In this document: positions 43,871 to 55,029 of the stretch, in pieces
Layout of the letters: each line of letters starts with the position of its first letter
How positions within the stretch are numbered: the stretch's first letter is position 1
Assembly: GCA_963971405.1 (NCBI GenBank)
Contig: OZ020485.1
Span: 7,192,001 to 7,256,000 of the forward strand
Length of the DNA: 64,000 nt
Direction of reading: 5' to 3'
Origin: Psococerastis gibbosa
Lineage: Eukaryota > Arthropoda > Insecta > Psocodea > Psocidae
Translations under genes and position numbers: made by a program
Notes under the pieces: model-generated
The model's input: only the letters and a program-made list of their open reading frames with translations
What the model was told of the DNA's origin: nothing
Databases searched by the model: none

Positions 43871-45373
43871 CTGTTATATCATGCGCTTTTTCTGGACTCT
43901 CAAAGAATCTTCGTGATGTATTGCCATCGTTGGTATTGCCTGCCCCTGCTTTTGGCACGTCCACAATTAGGCCCAGTTCCGTTTTGAATCTGCGTTGAAT
44001 TTCCTTTTTTCTTTCTTTCATTATTCTTTTCCCTTCTACGTCTTTTTTCGGCACCTTCCACTTTTTCAATGGCAGCTTGTACGAAATTTTTAAAATGCTT
44101 TCCATTAGTCTTATTCTAGCGTGCAAAGTGGATAACCCAAACTTCAGGCTCTCCTCATTTACCTTTCGCGATATCGTCAGATCATTGAAAGTGTTCATGT
44201 TACCTCCACAAATGTAACATGCCATAGTGGATCTTGTGTCAGTAGCAGCATTACACACCTTTCCGTCAACCATTGTGGGTAACATAATTACTTTAATTTT
44301 GTATGTCTTATCAAAGACATTCAAAGTTACATTATTGAAACCTGTCAGCGAATCTTCAATATGCTGCATCTCTTCTTGTGTCCCTTCGGCAGTTTCTTTT
44401 TTGAAATGAATTCTTATAGGCCTACACAATCGCGGAGAAGAAGGCAGAGGATTCACCCAGATCGGTAGTCCTGTCTGAGTCGAGACGAGTTTCAATGGCA
44501 CCATGGAACTTTGGAAAACTGCTGAATCAGAAGCATTTACTTCGTCCTTGAAGACCTGCTTGTATTCTGCCTGCTGACTCCCATCACAGCCCCATTTCGA
44601 AATTAATGTGAGCTCGCGTTCTTCTGGCATTTCCGGTAAAGCTATCAATAGCCTGTGCGTCGTCAGCTTTAGAAGTTCTTTTAAGTCCACTTCCGCCTTT
44701 GTTTCAGTTATGGTTACAGCTTCTGGAGCCGGGTAGCATTTCCTCTTTTCTCGTTGGACAATACTGTACGAAGGGTACAATTTTTTATTTGTGCCTGTGC
44801 CTCTAACGATATTATACTGATTTCTAGTTAGATCTGCGTCCACGATCATTCCGAGTGCCTCTTTCGCAGTAAGTGTGTTTTTCACCAAGCTGCTGTGCCG
44901 GTCCTCTTCTATTACCATCTTAATTTTCTTCACTTTTGAAGGAGAACCCATCAAGCCATCCATTACTGAAGCTGCTTGCCTCTTCCCCTTTCTATATATC
45001 TTAGAACGAGCAGCAAGAAGCAGTTCTTGGGAATCAACTTCCTCCACAATTTTTTTCACCCTCCTTCTTTTTGTCCGACCCGAACTAGAAGCGAAGTCCG
45101 CATTTGGCCGTCCCGGCTTTACCTCTGTACCTCCCTCGTGCCATACCAGTTCCAACCACTGGCGGTGTTTTTCTACGAAACGATTATCCATATAGTTACA
45201 ACACTTTCTTCTCTCGTTCAGCTTGGATTTCAATCTAATGAATTTCCCTAATAAAGAACGTGGCACGCTTTCTTTAAAATTGTTGCATTTTTCGTCGAAA
45301 TTCGTCCCACTGTTGGTCATTATCTTACAATAAATGTCTTTGTGACTGATTTTGGACGACCAAAATCGCATTT
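43871..45373 (-). CDS. Transib transposase, exon 2 (bulk of the protein)
   Basis: 1503 nt, with 500 full codons and no stop. Transposase of the Transib superfamily, which cuts the transposon ends by a hairpin-type reaction like RAG1 (known for the family). The first acidic residue is in LISKWGCDGS (D270 of the joined protein) and the second in LPTMVDGKV (D376). The spacing of 106 is close to the 108 between the RAG1 aspartates 600 and 708. CYICGG (C392, C395) follows at the place of the RAG1 C-x2-C. FGLSTLHARIRLMESIL parallels the RAG1 LHCDIGNAAEFYKIF stretch. Basic stretches such as TKRRRVKKI could serve DNA binding or nuclear import. The donor is GTGAGT after GATATAACAG. Confidence 0.93.
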
Positions 45374-46144
45374 CTGCAAGAAAAAAATTAATAATTAGTA
45401 AACGCCAAGGAAATTTGGGCCTATGTACAATAGAGGCATTGCCACGCCCTCTAGCAGGGTTTACCTATAGCTGACAGCAGACAACAGCGCGCCGGGGCGC
45501 ACTGCGTCTCCACCACTTTAATTAGTTCAACTTCAGTCACACAGATGGCCAACTCATCGTTCTTTTTCCAATAAATAAACAATAGGCTATTAATTATGCG
45601 ATACATTGAAATAATATTTGTTTAGGAAGCGTAATTGCAACATTTAGCCTACATGTGCTGTGATGTAAGCATAAAAGTTATACTCAGTACCTAGTAGGTG
45701 AAATGTTTTGCTATTAACTTCCATGCATTATTATTCAATTATAAAATTAAATGTGTGCTTAATTTAGTATTCTACAGTAAATACTACCTTCATTTTGGTT
45801 TCAGGGTTCATCACTAAAGTATTGAGCCTACATTATCTTACAGGAACACATTACAGTATATCTGCCTACTAATATAATGTAGGTTGCAGACCAGACTTTC
45901 AGTGAATATTGTAGGAAAAGGGGGACGAACGGGGACGAGATTTCTACTAATCCTTCATCTCAATAAGTCAAACTATACACAGTAATAAGAGATAGCCCGG
46001 GATCGGGTGGGGCTCTTGACATATTCCTAGTTTGAAAAGCCAAAAAAATTGCAATTTAGCAAAAGTTGTCACTTTCATCAGCAATTTAAACCCAATTAAA
46101 TAGCATGAAACTAAACAAACATAATATTAAAATGTTCTACTAAC

Positions 46145-46163
46145 CTTCTTTGTCCAAATCCAT
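46145..46163 (-). CDS. Transib transposase, six-codon exon 1
   Basis: ATG GAT TTG GAC AAA GAA plus one base, then donor GTTAGT. It joins to the AA of exon 2 to give MDLDKEEMRFW in frame. The acceptor TTTTTTTCTTGCAG just before the exon-2 ATG supports splicing. If it is not used, translation could begin at that ATG (45371), losing seven residues. The joined product is 663 residues, a usual length for Transib transposases. The exon is inferred from splice sites and phase only. Confidence 0.7.
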
Positions 46164-46396
46164 AACGGGGTTAAAGTCAAACAGAGCTTACAAAATTAAA
46201 AATAACACAAATTTGGCTGTGCTGAGTGTTGCGTAAAAAATGCTCACAAAAACAAACAAATAGCCACTTTGGCAACGTAATAGCAAAAAAACCGCGTTAT
46301 ATTTTGCCGCCAATCTTTTAAATTAAAAAACTTTGAAGTTTTTTAAATAAAATTAGCCTATATTGATTCAACTTTGTTACATTTTGCAAAAATCAC

Positions 46397-46432
46397 TTTT
46401 GGCCAGCTAAATCGGGCAAATACCCCACTGTG
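46397..46432. repeat. Transib right terminal inverted repeat
   Basis: Perfect inverse of 42181-42216 over 36 bp. Read inwards, CACAGTG is followed after 23 nt by CCAAAAGTG. The transposase start lies 234 bp inside. Confidence 0.93.
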
Positions 46433-46437
46433 CGCCG
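46433..46437. repeat. Transib target-site duplication, right
   Basis: CGCCG, matching 42176-42180. The empty site would have read ACTAACGCCGATTGG. Confidence 0.9.
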
Positions 46438-47058
46438 ATTGGCCGCAGTTTTGAACTCCTTCATCCCGACTCCTTTTTTTAAACCCAAGTTCAACAAGTA
46501 AATTATATTGCATATTATTGCATAGTACAAACTATTGAAAAAAAAAACTGTCTGCATCATTATACCCCGTAACTAAATTTGTTTCCTGAGTTAAGAATAA
46601 CTAATTAAGGTTAGTGTTGAACAACGAAATAAAATCAAACTCTCTTCTTGATTCGTTACAACTAACTCATCTTCAGCCGGAATTCCCAGCAAAAATTTAT
46701 GGCATAATAAAATAGAGCCCAGATGTTGAACCCTCGACACAATTGCCGCAAATATGACGGACGACACGTTATAAATAATACAAACAGAAACTTCTTTAGA
46801 GAAATGGAAGAGAATAATATTGCGAATCCAGTGACTACGATGTCATAAAGAGTTAAGTTCAAAAAAGGCGAGGGAAAAAAAGCCAAAATGATAAATGTCA
46901 GATGAAGGCTGTATGAACGAACTCTGAAGGGAAGGGAAACAAAAGAAAATGATAGCGCACAGGCTCCACGTCCGACCGCCAAACTCGAGAAACCGCAATA
47001 AAGATAATCCCATACAGAGCAGCGCGAATACAAAAATGCCCGGGAAAAGTATTTGTAA

Positions 47059-47422
47059 GGCGCCCATTCCACCGACCGGCTAGGGCTATTTACAAAAACA
47101 GTGACGTGGTAGCAGACATTCAAGACTTAGGCGGGGTTTCCACCGACCTCGCATTGCAGAATTGACGGAAATGTTTATTTTCCTCTATGCCATAGTTAAA
47201 ATTCATCAATTATCATACAGTAAAATCACAAACAAGCAAACTAAAATTAAAAAATGGCGTCATGGGATATGTTAAGTACAAACATTTTAATAGATTTCTA
47301 TAAAAAGAAAAATTCTAATTTCCGTCAATGGAGGTAGGTGGAAACGCTACCTAAGTCTTGAATGTCTGCTACCACGTCACCGTTTTTGTAAATAGCCCTA
47401 GCCAGTCGGTGGAATGGGCGCC
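47059..47422. mobile_element. Long-hairpin MITE family A, copy 4 (TAA duplication)
   Basis: 364 bp, flanked on both sides by TAA (47056-47058 and 47423-47425). The ends are GGCGCCCATTCCACCGACC and its inverse. The arms are about 150 nt. Part of the right arm (TTTGCATTCTGCAATGCG) is deleted. Confidence 0.85.
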
Positions 47423-47734
47423 TAATGACTTCTTTTTCAAAGGGACGCAGAACCATTATAACATTATTATGCTTGTAACATTATGGCAATTTTCGTTTAA
47501 TGACAAAAGTTTATAGTAAGTGTCTGAATATATGTTGTCTAAAATTAAATGATCCATATAATATAACTGCAATTCATAAGGGTAAAGATCAGGGGCGTAA
47601 AGTTGGGGGGGGGGGGGCACGGTCCAGCTTGCCCCCCCCCCCCCCAGCCTCGAGCATTGTAAGACGTGGTTCATACTTCATGGTCCCCTTTGCAGCAATA
47701 TCAATATAAGCATTCCTTTTTTAGCTTTGTAAAA

Positions 47735-47847
47735 ACTACAGCTATAACCGAAATTAGACGATATGGAAAAAACTGGGCTTGGCGGGATTCGAACCCACGA
47801 CCTACGCCTAACCGGGGCGTCGTCTTAACCGCTGGACCACAAGCCCC
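47735..47847 (-). mobile_element. tRNA-derived SINE S2, copy 1
   Basis: The minus strand starts GGGGCTTGTGGTCCAGCGG (A box TGGTCCAGCGG). It has a five-pair anticodon-like stem (ACGCC..GGCGT) and the B box GGTTCGAATCC, and closes with CAAGCCC. The tail CAGTTTTTTCCATAT and TTTCGGTTATA is shared by three copies, showing a SINE rather than a single tRNA gene. The anticodon loop CCGGTTA lacks the usual U33. Confidence 0.65.
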
Positions 47848-47974
47848 GACAAGTGCAGTAAATGCCAAATCCTCTACTTATGCTCAAATTGACATGATTT
47901 GTGTTGCTAGACAGGTTAGCTTAACTGCACAACTATCTAACCGAACAGGTCTGTGAGCTTACTTCATTGTATAA

Positions 47975-48356
47975 GGTGCCCATTCCATTGACCGGCTAGG
48001 GCTATTTCCAAAACGGTGACGTGGTAGCAGACACTCAAGACTTAGGTGGCGTTTCCACCGACCTCGCATTGCAGAATTGACGGAAATGTTTATTTTCCTC
48101 TATGCCATAGTTAAAATTGATCAATGATCATACAATAAAATCACAAACAAACAAACTAAAATTAAAAAATGGCTTCATGGGATAAGTTAATTACAAACAT
48201 TTTAATAGATTTCTATAAAAAGAAAAACAAACATTTCCGTCAATGTCACTTGCAATCTGCAATGCGAGGTCGGTGGAGACGCTACCTAAGTCTTGAGTGT
48301 CTGCTACCACGTCACCGTTTTGGAAATAGCCCTAGCCGGTCAATGGAATGGGCGCC
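47975..48356. mobile_element. Long-hairpin MITE family A, copy 5
   Basis: 382 bp with ends GGTGCCCATTCCATTGACC and its inverse. TAA lies on the left and TTA on the right. The arms match nearly base for base (GGTGACGTGGTAGCAGACA..). It lies 550 bp from copy 4, with SINE S2 copies on each side. Confidence 0.85.
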
Positions 48357-48412
48357 TTAAGGCAATGCTTTATTCAATATATTGTAGTATTATATGGTAT
48401 ATATAACATTGA

Positions 48413-48555
48413 CATTAAATTAACTTTGGTTGAAGAGGTAACCTCCTCGTTATAACCGAAATTAGAGGATATGGAAAAAACTGGGCTTGGCGGGATTCGA
48501 ACCCACGATCTACACCTAACCGGGGCGTCGTCCTAACCGCTGGACTACAAGCTCC
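48413..48555 (-). mobile_element. tRNA-derived SINE S2, copy 2
   Basis: The minus strand starts GGAGCTTGTAGTCCAGCGG, with the B box GGTTCGAATCC and the tail CAGTTTTTTCCATAT. It continues with TTTCGGTTATAACGAGGAGG and AACCAAAGTTAATTTAAT. Mismatches to copy 1 in the stems show that the two are not selected as tRNAs. Confidence 0.65.
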
Positions 48556-49329
48556 GACAAGTTCAGTCTACAGCTATACTTTACAACTATTGAAATGCGT
48601 AAAACCCTACTGTTTTGTTCTTATATTTTCAATTTTTCCTTATCCTGCCTGATGACGTCATAAGGTCTACTTAGATTTTGCTCCCACCATCATTCTAAAA
48701 CTATACGCCTCTGGTAAAGATAGAGCCAATGTTATTGATATATGACTGGTTCTAGTAAAGATATATGGTATAATAAACCTAAAACATTATTAAATAGAAT
48801 TAATGAAAATAAAGAGATGAATATGATTGTATTTCCTGTGTTTAGTTTATTTCCACCAATTAAGGTCTTGAATTCTTTATGAAGGGTAAAAATAATTTTT
48901 ATTCAAATTTAATTTAATCGCGTTGGGACTAACCAAAAAATCAATATAATTATGGCAGTCTTTAGCCTGTTACTAGTTTGGCTGTGGGACAAACAAACAT
49001 GAAACTTTCAAAAACAGACGGATATCAAGCATCGTAAGGGAACTAGAAGGGTGGTCTTCTATAAAACTTCGTTAAATGAATAATTGTTTTTTTCAGCAGT
49101 ACCGTACATAAGATGCGAAATCCGTCGGCACTAATGCGTGGCTTGTACAATATGTCTAATAGATTAGGGATTTGTTGTTTGAAAGCTGTCAAAGTCTTGC
49201 CTCCAACATTACACTTAATAGGCGGCTGCAGGAAAGCACTGCAGAGCTAGTTGTTGCTAGTGGTGGATCCAGAATAGTGGCGGATCCAGAAATTTCTGAA
49301 GGGGCGGGGGCGATCGCGAATGTCCAATT

Positions 49330-49760
49330 TCTCCTAAATAGAACTTCAGCGTTAGCATCTTCTTCGTCTTCTTTACATGCATCTTCTAGAGAAGATCATA
49401 ATGGCAATTTGTGCCTTGGAGACTGCTGATCTGAAAAGGCTAGTCGTGCTCTTAACAACACAACTGCCTCAGGGTTTTTAACCAGGATGTTCTTCTTCTG
49501 CCGGGAGCTCTCAGTCTTTCTAACTTCCCTTGGATTATAACATGCAGAAGCGATATTATTAGCTCCTCAACACATGGCCGAAGTATGTTAGTTTCCGTTT
49601 CTTAACCGTCAGCAGAAACTCATCTTCTGTATCCATTCGTCTCAGGACATTCGGGGTATGATCTCTCTAAGTAATCCGCAGCATTCGTCTGGATATCCAC
49701 ATTTCAAATGCACTGACTCTGTTCTCCATATCTTGGGTCCACATCCATCTTATCGAACGA
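49330..49760 (-). pseudogene. RTE-like LINE 3' relic, copy 3
   Basis: The minus strand reads FEMWISRRMLRIT, a stop, RDHTPNVLRRMDTEDEFLLT, VKKRKLTYFGHVLRS and, after shifts, RRRTSWLK. It is the best-kept copy of this subfamily (others at 32690 and 39890) but has stops and indels. Confidence 0.7.
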
Positions 49761-51798
49761 TTGGGAATACATAACATATCACCATTCTCAATGGAAAGTC
49801 CAACTGCAGATTCCGACACCAAGGTACTTTCTGCATTTTGATGAAGGCATTTCGAGCGTTAGCCTACGCGTATCTTGAGCGCGCACTAGGACATGGGAGA
49901 ACTCTCCTCTCTCTTGCGTCTTGCCATCAATAACAGAATCTGCGAGTTGTCACCAGCCATCATTATATACTCTTATGGCCACTAAAGCACGTGATGACTG
50001 ACCAGAAGGGCAGATCCGTCATGCCATTAACACACAGTAGGAGCTAAAAGCCAAATATGTATGATAATGACTGGGCAGGCCACTTTCGCTCAGACACTGG
50101 CGCTTCATAGTGGTCAGCGCACACGCACACTGACCTGCATCAAGGTTCCGGAAATGCTCTCAGCTGAGTCATCAGGCAACATACCAATTCACCAAGAGCC
50201 AAGATCTTCCACCTGCAACGATGGGGCGACACACAGCATTTTCAAAGGGTCAATGAAAAATGGAGGCTGCAGATCTTCTTGACAAATTGTTCGCCAGATA
50301 TAATAGTGGTAGATTGATTCCGATAAATTGGGATAGGGAAGATCGGGCAGCCGAAAATAAACTAATAACCATGGATGGTTAGAGGTCACATTTTTATTTT
50401 CGAAAATAGTTCATTTTATAGTAAGTATTGTATACATGGACGATTTATGACAGATATGGCAATTGGTTATGCATCTGTTACGATACATACTAAAATGTTT
50501 TGGCCTGCAGGAATTTATTACCCATCCAGTTGCTGTTGCGTCAGAATTTTTATCTACTACACATATATTAATTGTTACAGAAGTGGTATATCTGGAGATT
50601 GAATCCAACCAGCTGTTTGTATTCACTAATTTTTCTCAATTATATACAGTATATTATATTATATGGTAGTATGAAGGCAATATTTGAGCAGCTTAACCCA
50701 GTTGTTAAATTTTGATAAATACACGCATTATTATTATTATTATTATTAAATTTCTGCAGGCATTTGAAAATTATTATTATCATGATTAGCTACCGGTGCA
50801 ACTTTGAATGACCTAAAGAGCACATGTAAGAAACAATCACAGAAAAGTAACCGTAAAGAAGACTAATATCCTCTACTCCCCTACAACTTTATAACGTTGT
50901 TATACTAGAAAAACCAACTGAAGCAAAGAGATAAAATAGATAGATAACAAAATTTTTTGGAGGAGAGAAAATGAAAAACAGCAGCAGTATAAAAAGTAAG
51001 AAAGAATAGCACTCAATAAATTTTCCTAGATCCCGTTAGCGAATCTACACCATCCATCAAAGCTGATGACCAAGCGAACCATTCCAGTAATGGTTATTTA
51101 TGTGGCATAAATTATATTGTACAATGGAGGCATCAGCAGGAGAACTAAATCGTCTACGAGTAATGCAAGAAGGGGAGGGGAAATATTGGGCATCGAATTA
51201 CAATGCCGATAAGGGAAAATGGTTACTCACATTACTTTTACCACCCCTGACAAGTACCTAAGCACTTTTTTGCACTAATAATTCCAGCTACAAAGGGTCA
51301 TTTCATGTTTTGAGTACAGGGAAGTATAGCGTTAAAAACGTTTTGCCCCCCCCCCCAAAAAAAAAAATACTGGGCCTAGCAGAACATTTATCTGACGTCA
51401 CCGGAAGTGAGGTAACACCTCAATATATTTAAAACTCCATTCTATCTAGTGTACGCTGCAAATATCTCGGGACTACGCAGCTACGTTCTAAGCCGCGTCA
51501 TACAATTTTGTCCCACCCCGTCTCGCAAATATATTTTCGCCCCTAAATCTGTCCAATAAAAATGGATGACTCGTTTCCCGTAACTGAGAAATACCCCCCC
51601 CCCCCCTCTTCTCTTCTTGCATACACAAAACAACAGACTACTTACGGAAGGACTGACTAATGACAGATAGAGCCCCCCGATAGCTAGACGGACCCCAATG
51701 ATGACTCACACATACCATATATAACAAATGGATGAACGGGACATGACACGAAGGCATGGGGACCCGGGTTAAGAAAAAAGGAGAAGAGGGAGACTTAC

Positions 51799-52076
51799 GG
51801 CATTCCCCGGGTGTCGGGAATCTCCCGGTTGCTCGGAAGCAAGTCACTGGCCCGCTGGTTGAACTTATTCCGGGAGTAGGCGTCCTCGCCGTCCCTGAGA
51901 GCATTGCCAGCGATATACCGCTTCTCGTCGAAGTACTGCCACGCCTGCCGTGGGTCCACCAAGTCGCTGACCAGGTGCTTCGATTCCCCGATGTGAAGGG
52001 CCTCCGCCTCCTCCGTCAACACTTCCCCAGACTTAAGGCGAAGGCCCTTGTTCACCCCCACAGCACGCTGATCATT
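51799..52076 (-). CDS. GALNT2: GALNT2-like, stem exon (first in-window exon)
   Basis: The enzyme starts mucin-type O-glycosylation in the Golgi by moving GalNAc from UDP-GalNAc to Ser/Thr. This 278-nt exon (acceptor TTGTTTCAG, donor GTAAGT) encodes the lumenal stem [17 protein letters not shown].. and the conserved [20 protein letters not shown] and IPDTRGMP leading into the catalytic domain. It ends with two bases of Pro. With the eight other exons it gives 539 residues without a gap. The order is catalytic GT27 domain (about residues 90-390), linker, then ricin-type lectin (about 405-539). Closest family by motif: GALNT2 (pgant2 in insects). The N-terminal membrane anchor, about 30-60 residues, was not found. 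The exon enters in phase 0, so a coding exon must lie upstream. Confidence 0.9.
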
Positions 52077-54999
52077 CTGAAACAATAAAGGAACGTTGGC
52101 AATGGCTACAACTTGGCCAGAAAACCGAAGAAACATAAAATTAGGTTATGAATAGGAGTAGGCCAGAAGTGTCCAGCGCCAAATCGGTCGTCTAATTTGA
52201 AGCAATGCCCTAAAGTCCACGACGTTTCTGACCAGCACGTACTATTTTCATAACGCTAATCAAAAGCCCGTTTCGCAGTGCAACCTTGTGCTGATGCCCG
52301 GGTTCAGAGCGCAGCGCTTCAATTATACAAAAATAATGGAAGCTTTCGATGCTTCCACAGAAATAACTCTTTACAGTCAAAATTTTATGAAAATCTTCTC
52401 AAGGGTTGACCAAACACAAAATAAACAATTAATGCTGACGTCCCTTACATTGCCGCGCGTCACCTCTATACACAGCCAGGATTTACAATAAGCATGACAC
52501 CTCATTTGTTATCCGGTCCCTACAGCTCTATAGCTCATTATAAAAATAAAAATTCATTGTATACCAAAGCACGTCGTATTATTGATGAGCAAAAGACGTA
52601 TCTTCTATCATGGAAATTATAATGGGGGAAGCGTATCACAGAGGAAGAGCTTGTTAGGACAAAAATTACATGGTAACCCATTTACTGAGTTTGCAGGGAA
52701 AATGCTCTCTTCTCTCTTATCCCACGCCCAGAAAATAAAAGCAAAAAGTTTATCATTGCTCAAAAAATATAATATCCACGATTACATCTTTTTGCTTCGA
52801 CTTGATGTTATTTGACGATAGCTAAAAAGTACATTTAATAGACGGCAGCACTATTTAAAGTAACGCACACCGGTACCCGGAAGGTAAACACTTCTATAAA
52901 TAAATGCAAAAGTAATAAATGTACACTATTGTTTTCTTAATTATTATACAATATTATTTTGATTAGGTTTGGACCTGCTGCCATCAAAGAAACCAACTTT
53001 TCAGTTGCCCTGCCATTGCCAATTTATGACTGACTTCTGCAAGACGTGCTATCAAGCCCCTACACCTCCATATGATTTGCTTGCGGGAGTGGGGACCAAC
53101 AGAAGATCCGCCATCTTTTGGCCTCACATTTTCGCCCCAAATGAAACTATAGTTATCTTATGGTACCTAACCCAAAATTTTTAAAACAAAAAAAAATGTG
53201 TCTTTATTAAATATTTAGGCTGTCTAACTTCATTATTATAATTAATATGCTTTTCCAAAATAGCTGAAAATTATGTGGATTAAAAATAAATAATAGCATA
53301 AAAAAGTTCTATCATCCAAAACAGCAACTGTACCCTATGAAATTTAAAATGTAGCAAATGCAAAATTAAATTATGGGCAATAACAATAGGGCAACAAAAA
53401 GGTATTTTCTCTTAGTTTTTAATTAAAATACAGAATACCACCTGCTGTGAGCCCAAAAATGGCGGAAATCAAATGACCATGCGACACTAGCGCCAATGGT
53501 ACTTCTAGTATATTATATTAGAAGTTCTTTGCGTGCTATATTGCTGCTGTCCTCCATTTTGCCCATTGCATTGTATTTGTAATAGTACAGGTTGCATAAT
53601 CATGCATTTGCAGGAATTAAACGACTGGGGATGGAAGTATAATCCAACCGATTCAACCAATAAGCCATCATCTTTCCTTTGAGCCGACTCTTATCCCCCC
53701 CCCCCATTTTATTATACTCGCACCTATTCCTGGGACTTAGGAGGATTAGGTGTTTAAGCCTACATATCAGCTATTGTTCCTTTAAAGGCATTGACATCCG
53801 GAGGAAACTTAGTCTGCTGACACGATTTTCCCCTCTCCAAAATATTAGAAAATTTCAATATTGTCCGGGGTTTCAGTTATTAGGCGGATCGGATGTATCA
53901 GTGGGGTGGTGAAACTACAGATCAATAAAATGTTAGAAATGCGACATTCGAACCCGTCAAAATGTTTTTAGAATCTTGGGACCACCTGTTACATCTTTTC
54001 AACAGCTGTTCATGGGAGACGTGGCGTGTGACCCCAGAAATTCAGACATTTCTCTTCTATAAACATCTCCCCTATACAAAATCTAGGTGGACCCACTATA
54101 ACGCATAACGCGTTCCATATAAGACCGATGTAGTTTAAGATGGTACCCAAGACTGTCGTAAATGGGAAGAAATTTTCACATCAAAAACAAAGCTCGAAGT
54201 TCAAATCTTCGGACTGTCAAATTTTCAAATAACTGAATTTCCGAAGAACATCTGCAGAAACCAAATTCTCAGAGGGCCGAATTTAAAAGAATATAGTTCA
54301 TTACCTGTGCAGAAAAAGAATAGCTTATGTTCCGATTTGCCAAATGCAAAGCGAATAGAAAAACTTCATGCTGTTTTCATTTCAGGAGGTCTTTTTTCGA
54401 TCGCTGAGACTAAAAATGTGTCTACGGTAAGCCATAATCTGGCAATGCAAGCCCTTACTCATAATACACATATCTACATAATCTCCACTCTTATCTACAT
54501 TCCATGTCAATTGAGTTAATGGGTAGATCCGGTGCGGAAGGTAATACGTGTTGAGCCTCCAACAAAATTTTCTTTTAATAACTTAATAATCTATAGACGA
54601 TACTGAAGACTTGAATAATTAGGTAAAAAGTACACTTCTTCAAGTCCTTATCAAAAGATGAGCATCGCCTGGTGGCATGCAATGATTATATGTTAGACAC
54701 GGCATCTCGGATGGAAGATACAACGTGTAACACTTTATATCTCTGTAATTGCTTCATTATATCACGCTACATTAATTCTAGGGGACCAAACATTTCTATG
54801 CTATCAATCAATCTCTGTCCATGACCCACCAAGCAATCTGGGATTGACGGCGTCCAAAGGCAAATCTAAAACAAAACAAGTTTCAAGTGAGTGCGAAAGC
54901 ACACGTTAAACGGGGGGGGGGGGGGTGGTTAATGTGTTATGTATCTCAATTTAGTTCCCTGAACTGGTCCATGCTGTAGTTTATTCCATCATCGCCCTT
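52077..54999. other. GALNT2 upstream intron or intergenic, 52.1-55.0 kb
   Basis: I find no exon in either strand that would encode the missing membrane anchor. No repeat family of the window is present. Short G/C tracts occur at 53.7 and 54.9 kb. Confidence 0.45.
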
Positions 55000-55029
55000 G
55001 TGACAACGACCTTTTCTGGAAAGCATCCA

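Larger units (their letters stand above)
42181..46432 (-). mobile_element. Complete Transib DNA transposon (RAG1-related)
   Basis: A 4252-bp element bounded by perfect 36-bp inverted repeats starting CACAGTG and flanked by CGCCG on both sides. It encodes one gene on the minus strand, a four-exon transposase related to the RAG1 core, with no visible breaks. The rest is a block of 127-bp tandem repeats near the left end and a 270-bp 5' region at the right end. There is no second gene, so it is not a ProtoRAG with a RAG2-like partner. The element sits in the intron between GALNT2 exons 36607-36773 and 51799-52076, on the same strand. Intact ends, duplication and frame suggest recent arrival and possible activity (inference). 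Confidence 0.93.
46438..51798 (-). other. GALNT2 15-kb intron, part left of the stem exon
   Basis: It holds MITE A copies 4 and 5, two SINE S2 copies and a LINE relic at 49330-49760. Poly-G/C tracts at 47.6, 51.3 and 51.6 kb may mark further decayed repeats. I recognise nothing in 46438-47050, 48560-49320 or 49770-51798. Confidence 0.5.

Noticed and set aside
42181..46432. The RAG1-like gene as a domesticated host gene
   Set aside because: Perfect terminal repeats and a target duplication around it show a transposon copy. Domestication normally loses the ends.
47776..47848. Functional tRNA genes on the minus strand at 47.8 and 48.5 kb
   Set aside because: The head folds like a tRNA, but U33 is missing, stem mismatches accumulate and the same tail follows in three copies, so they are SINEs.
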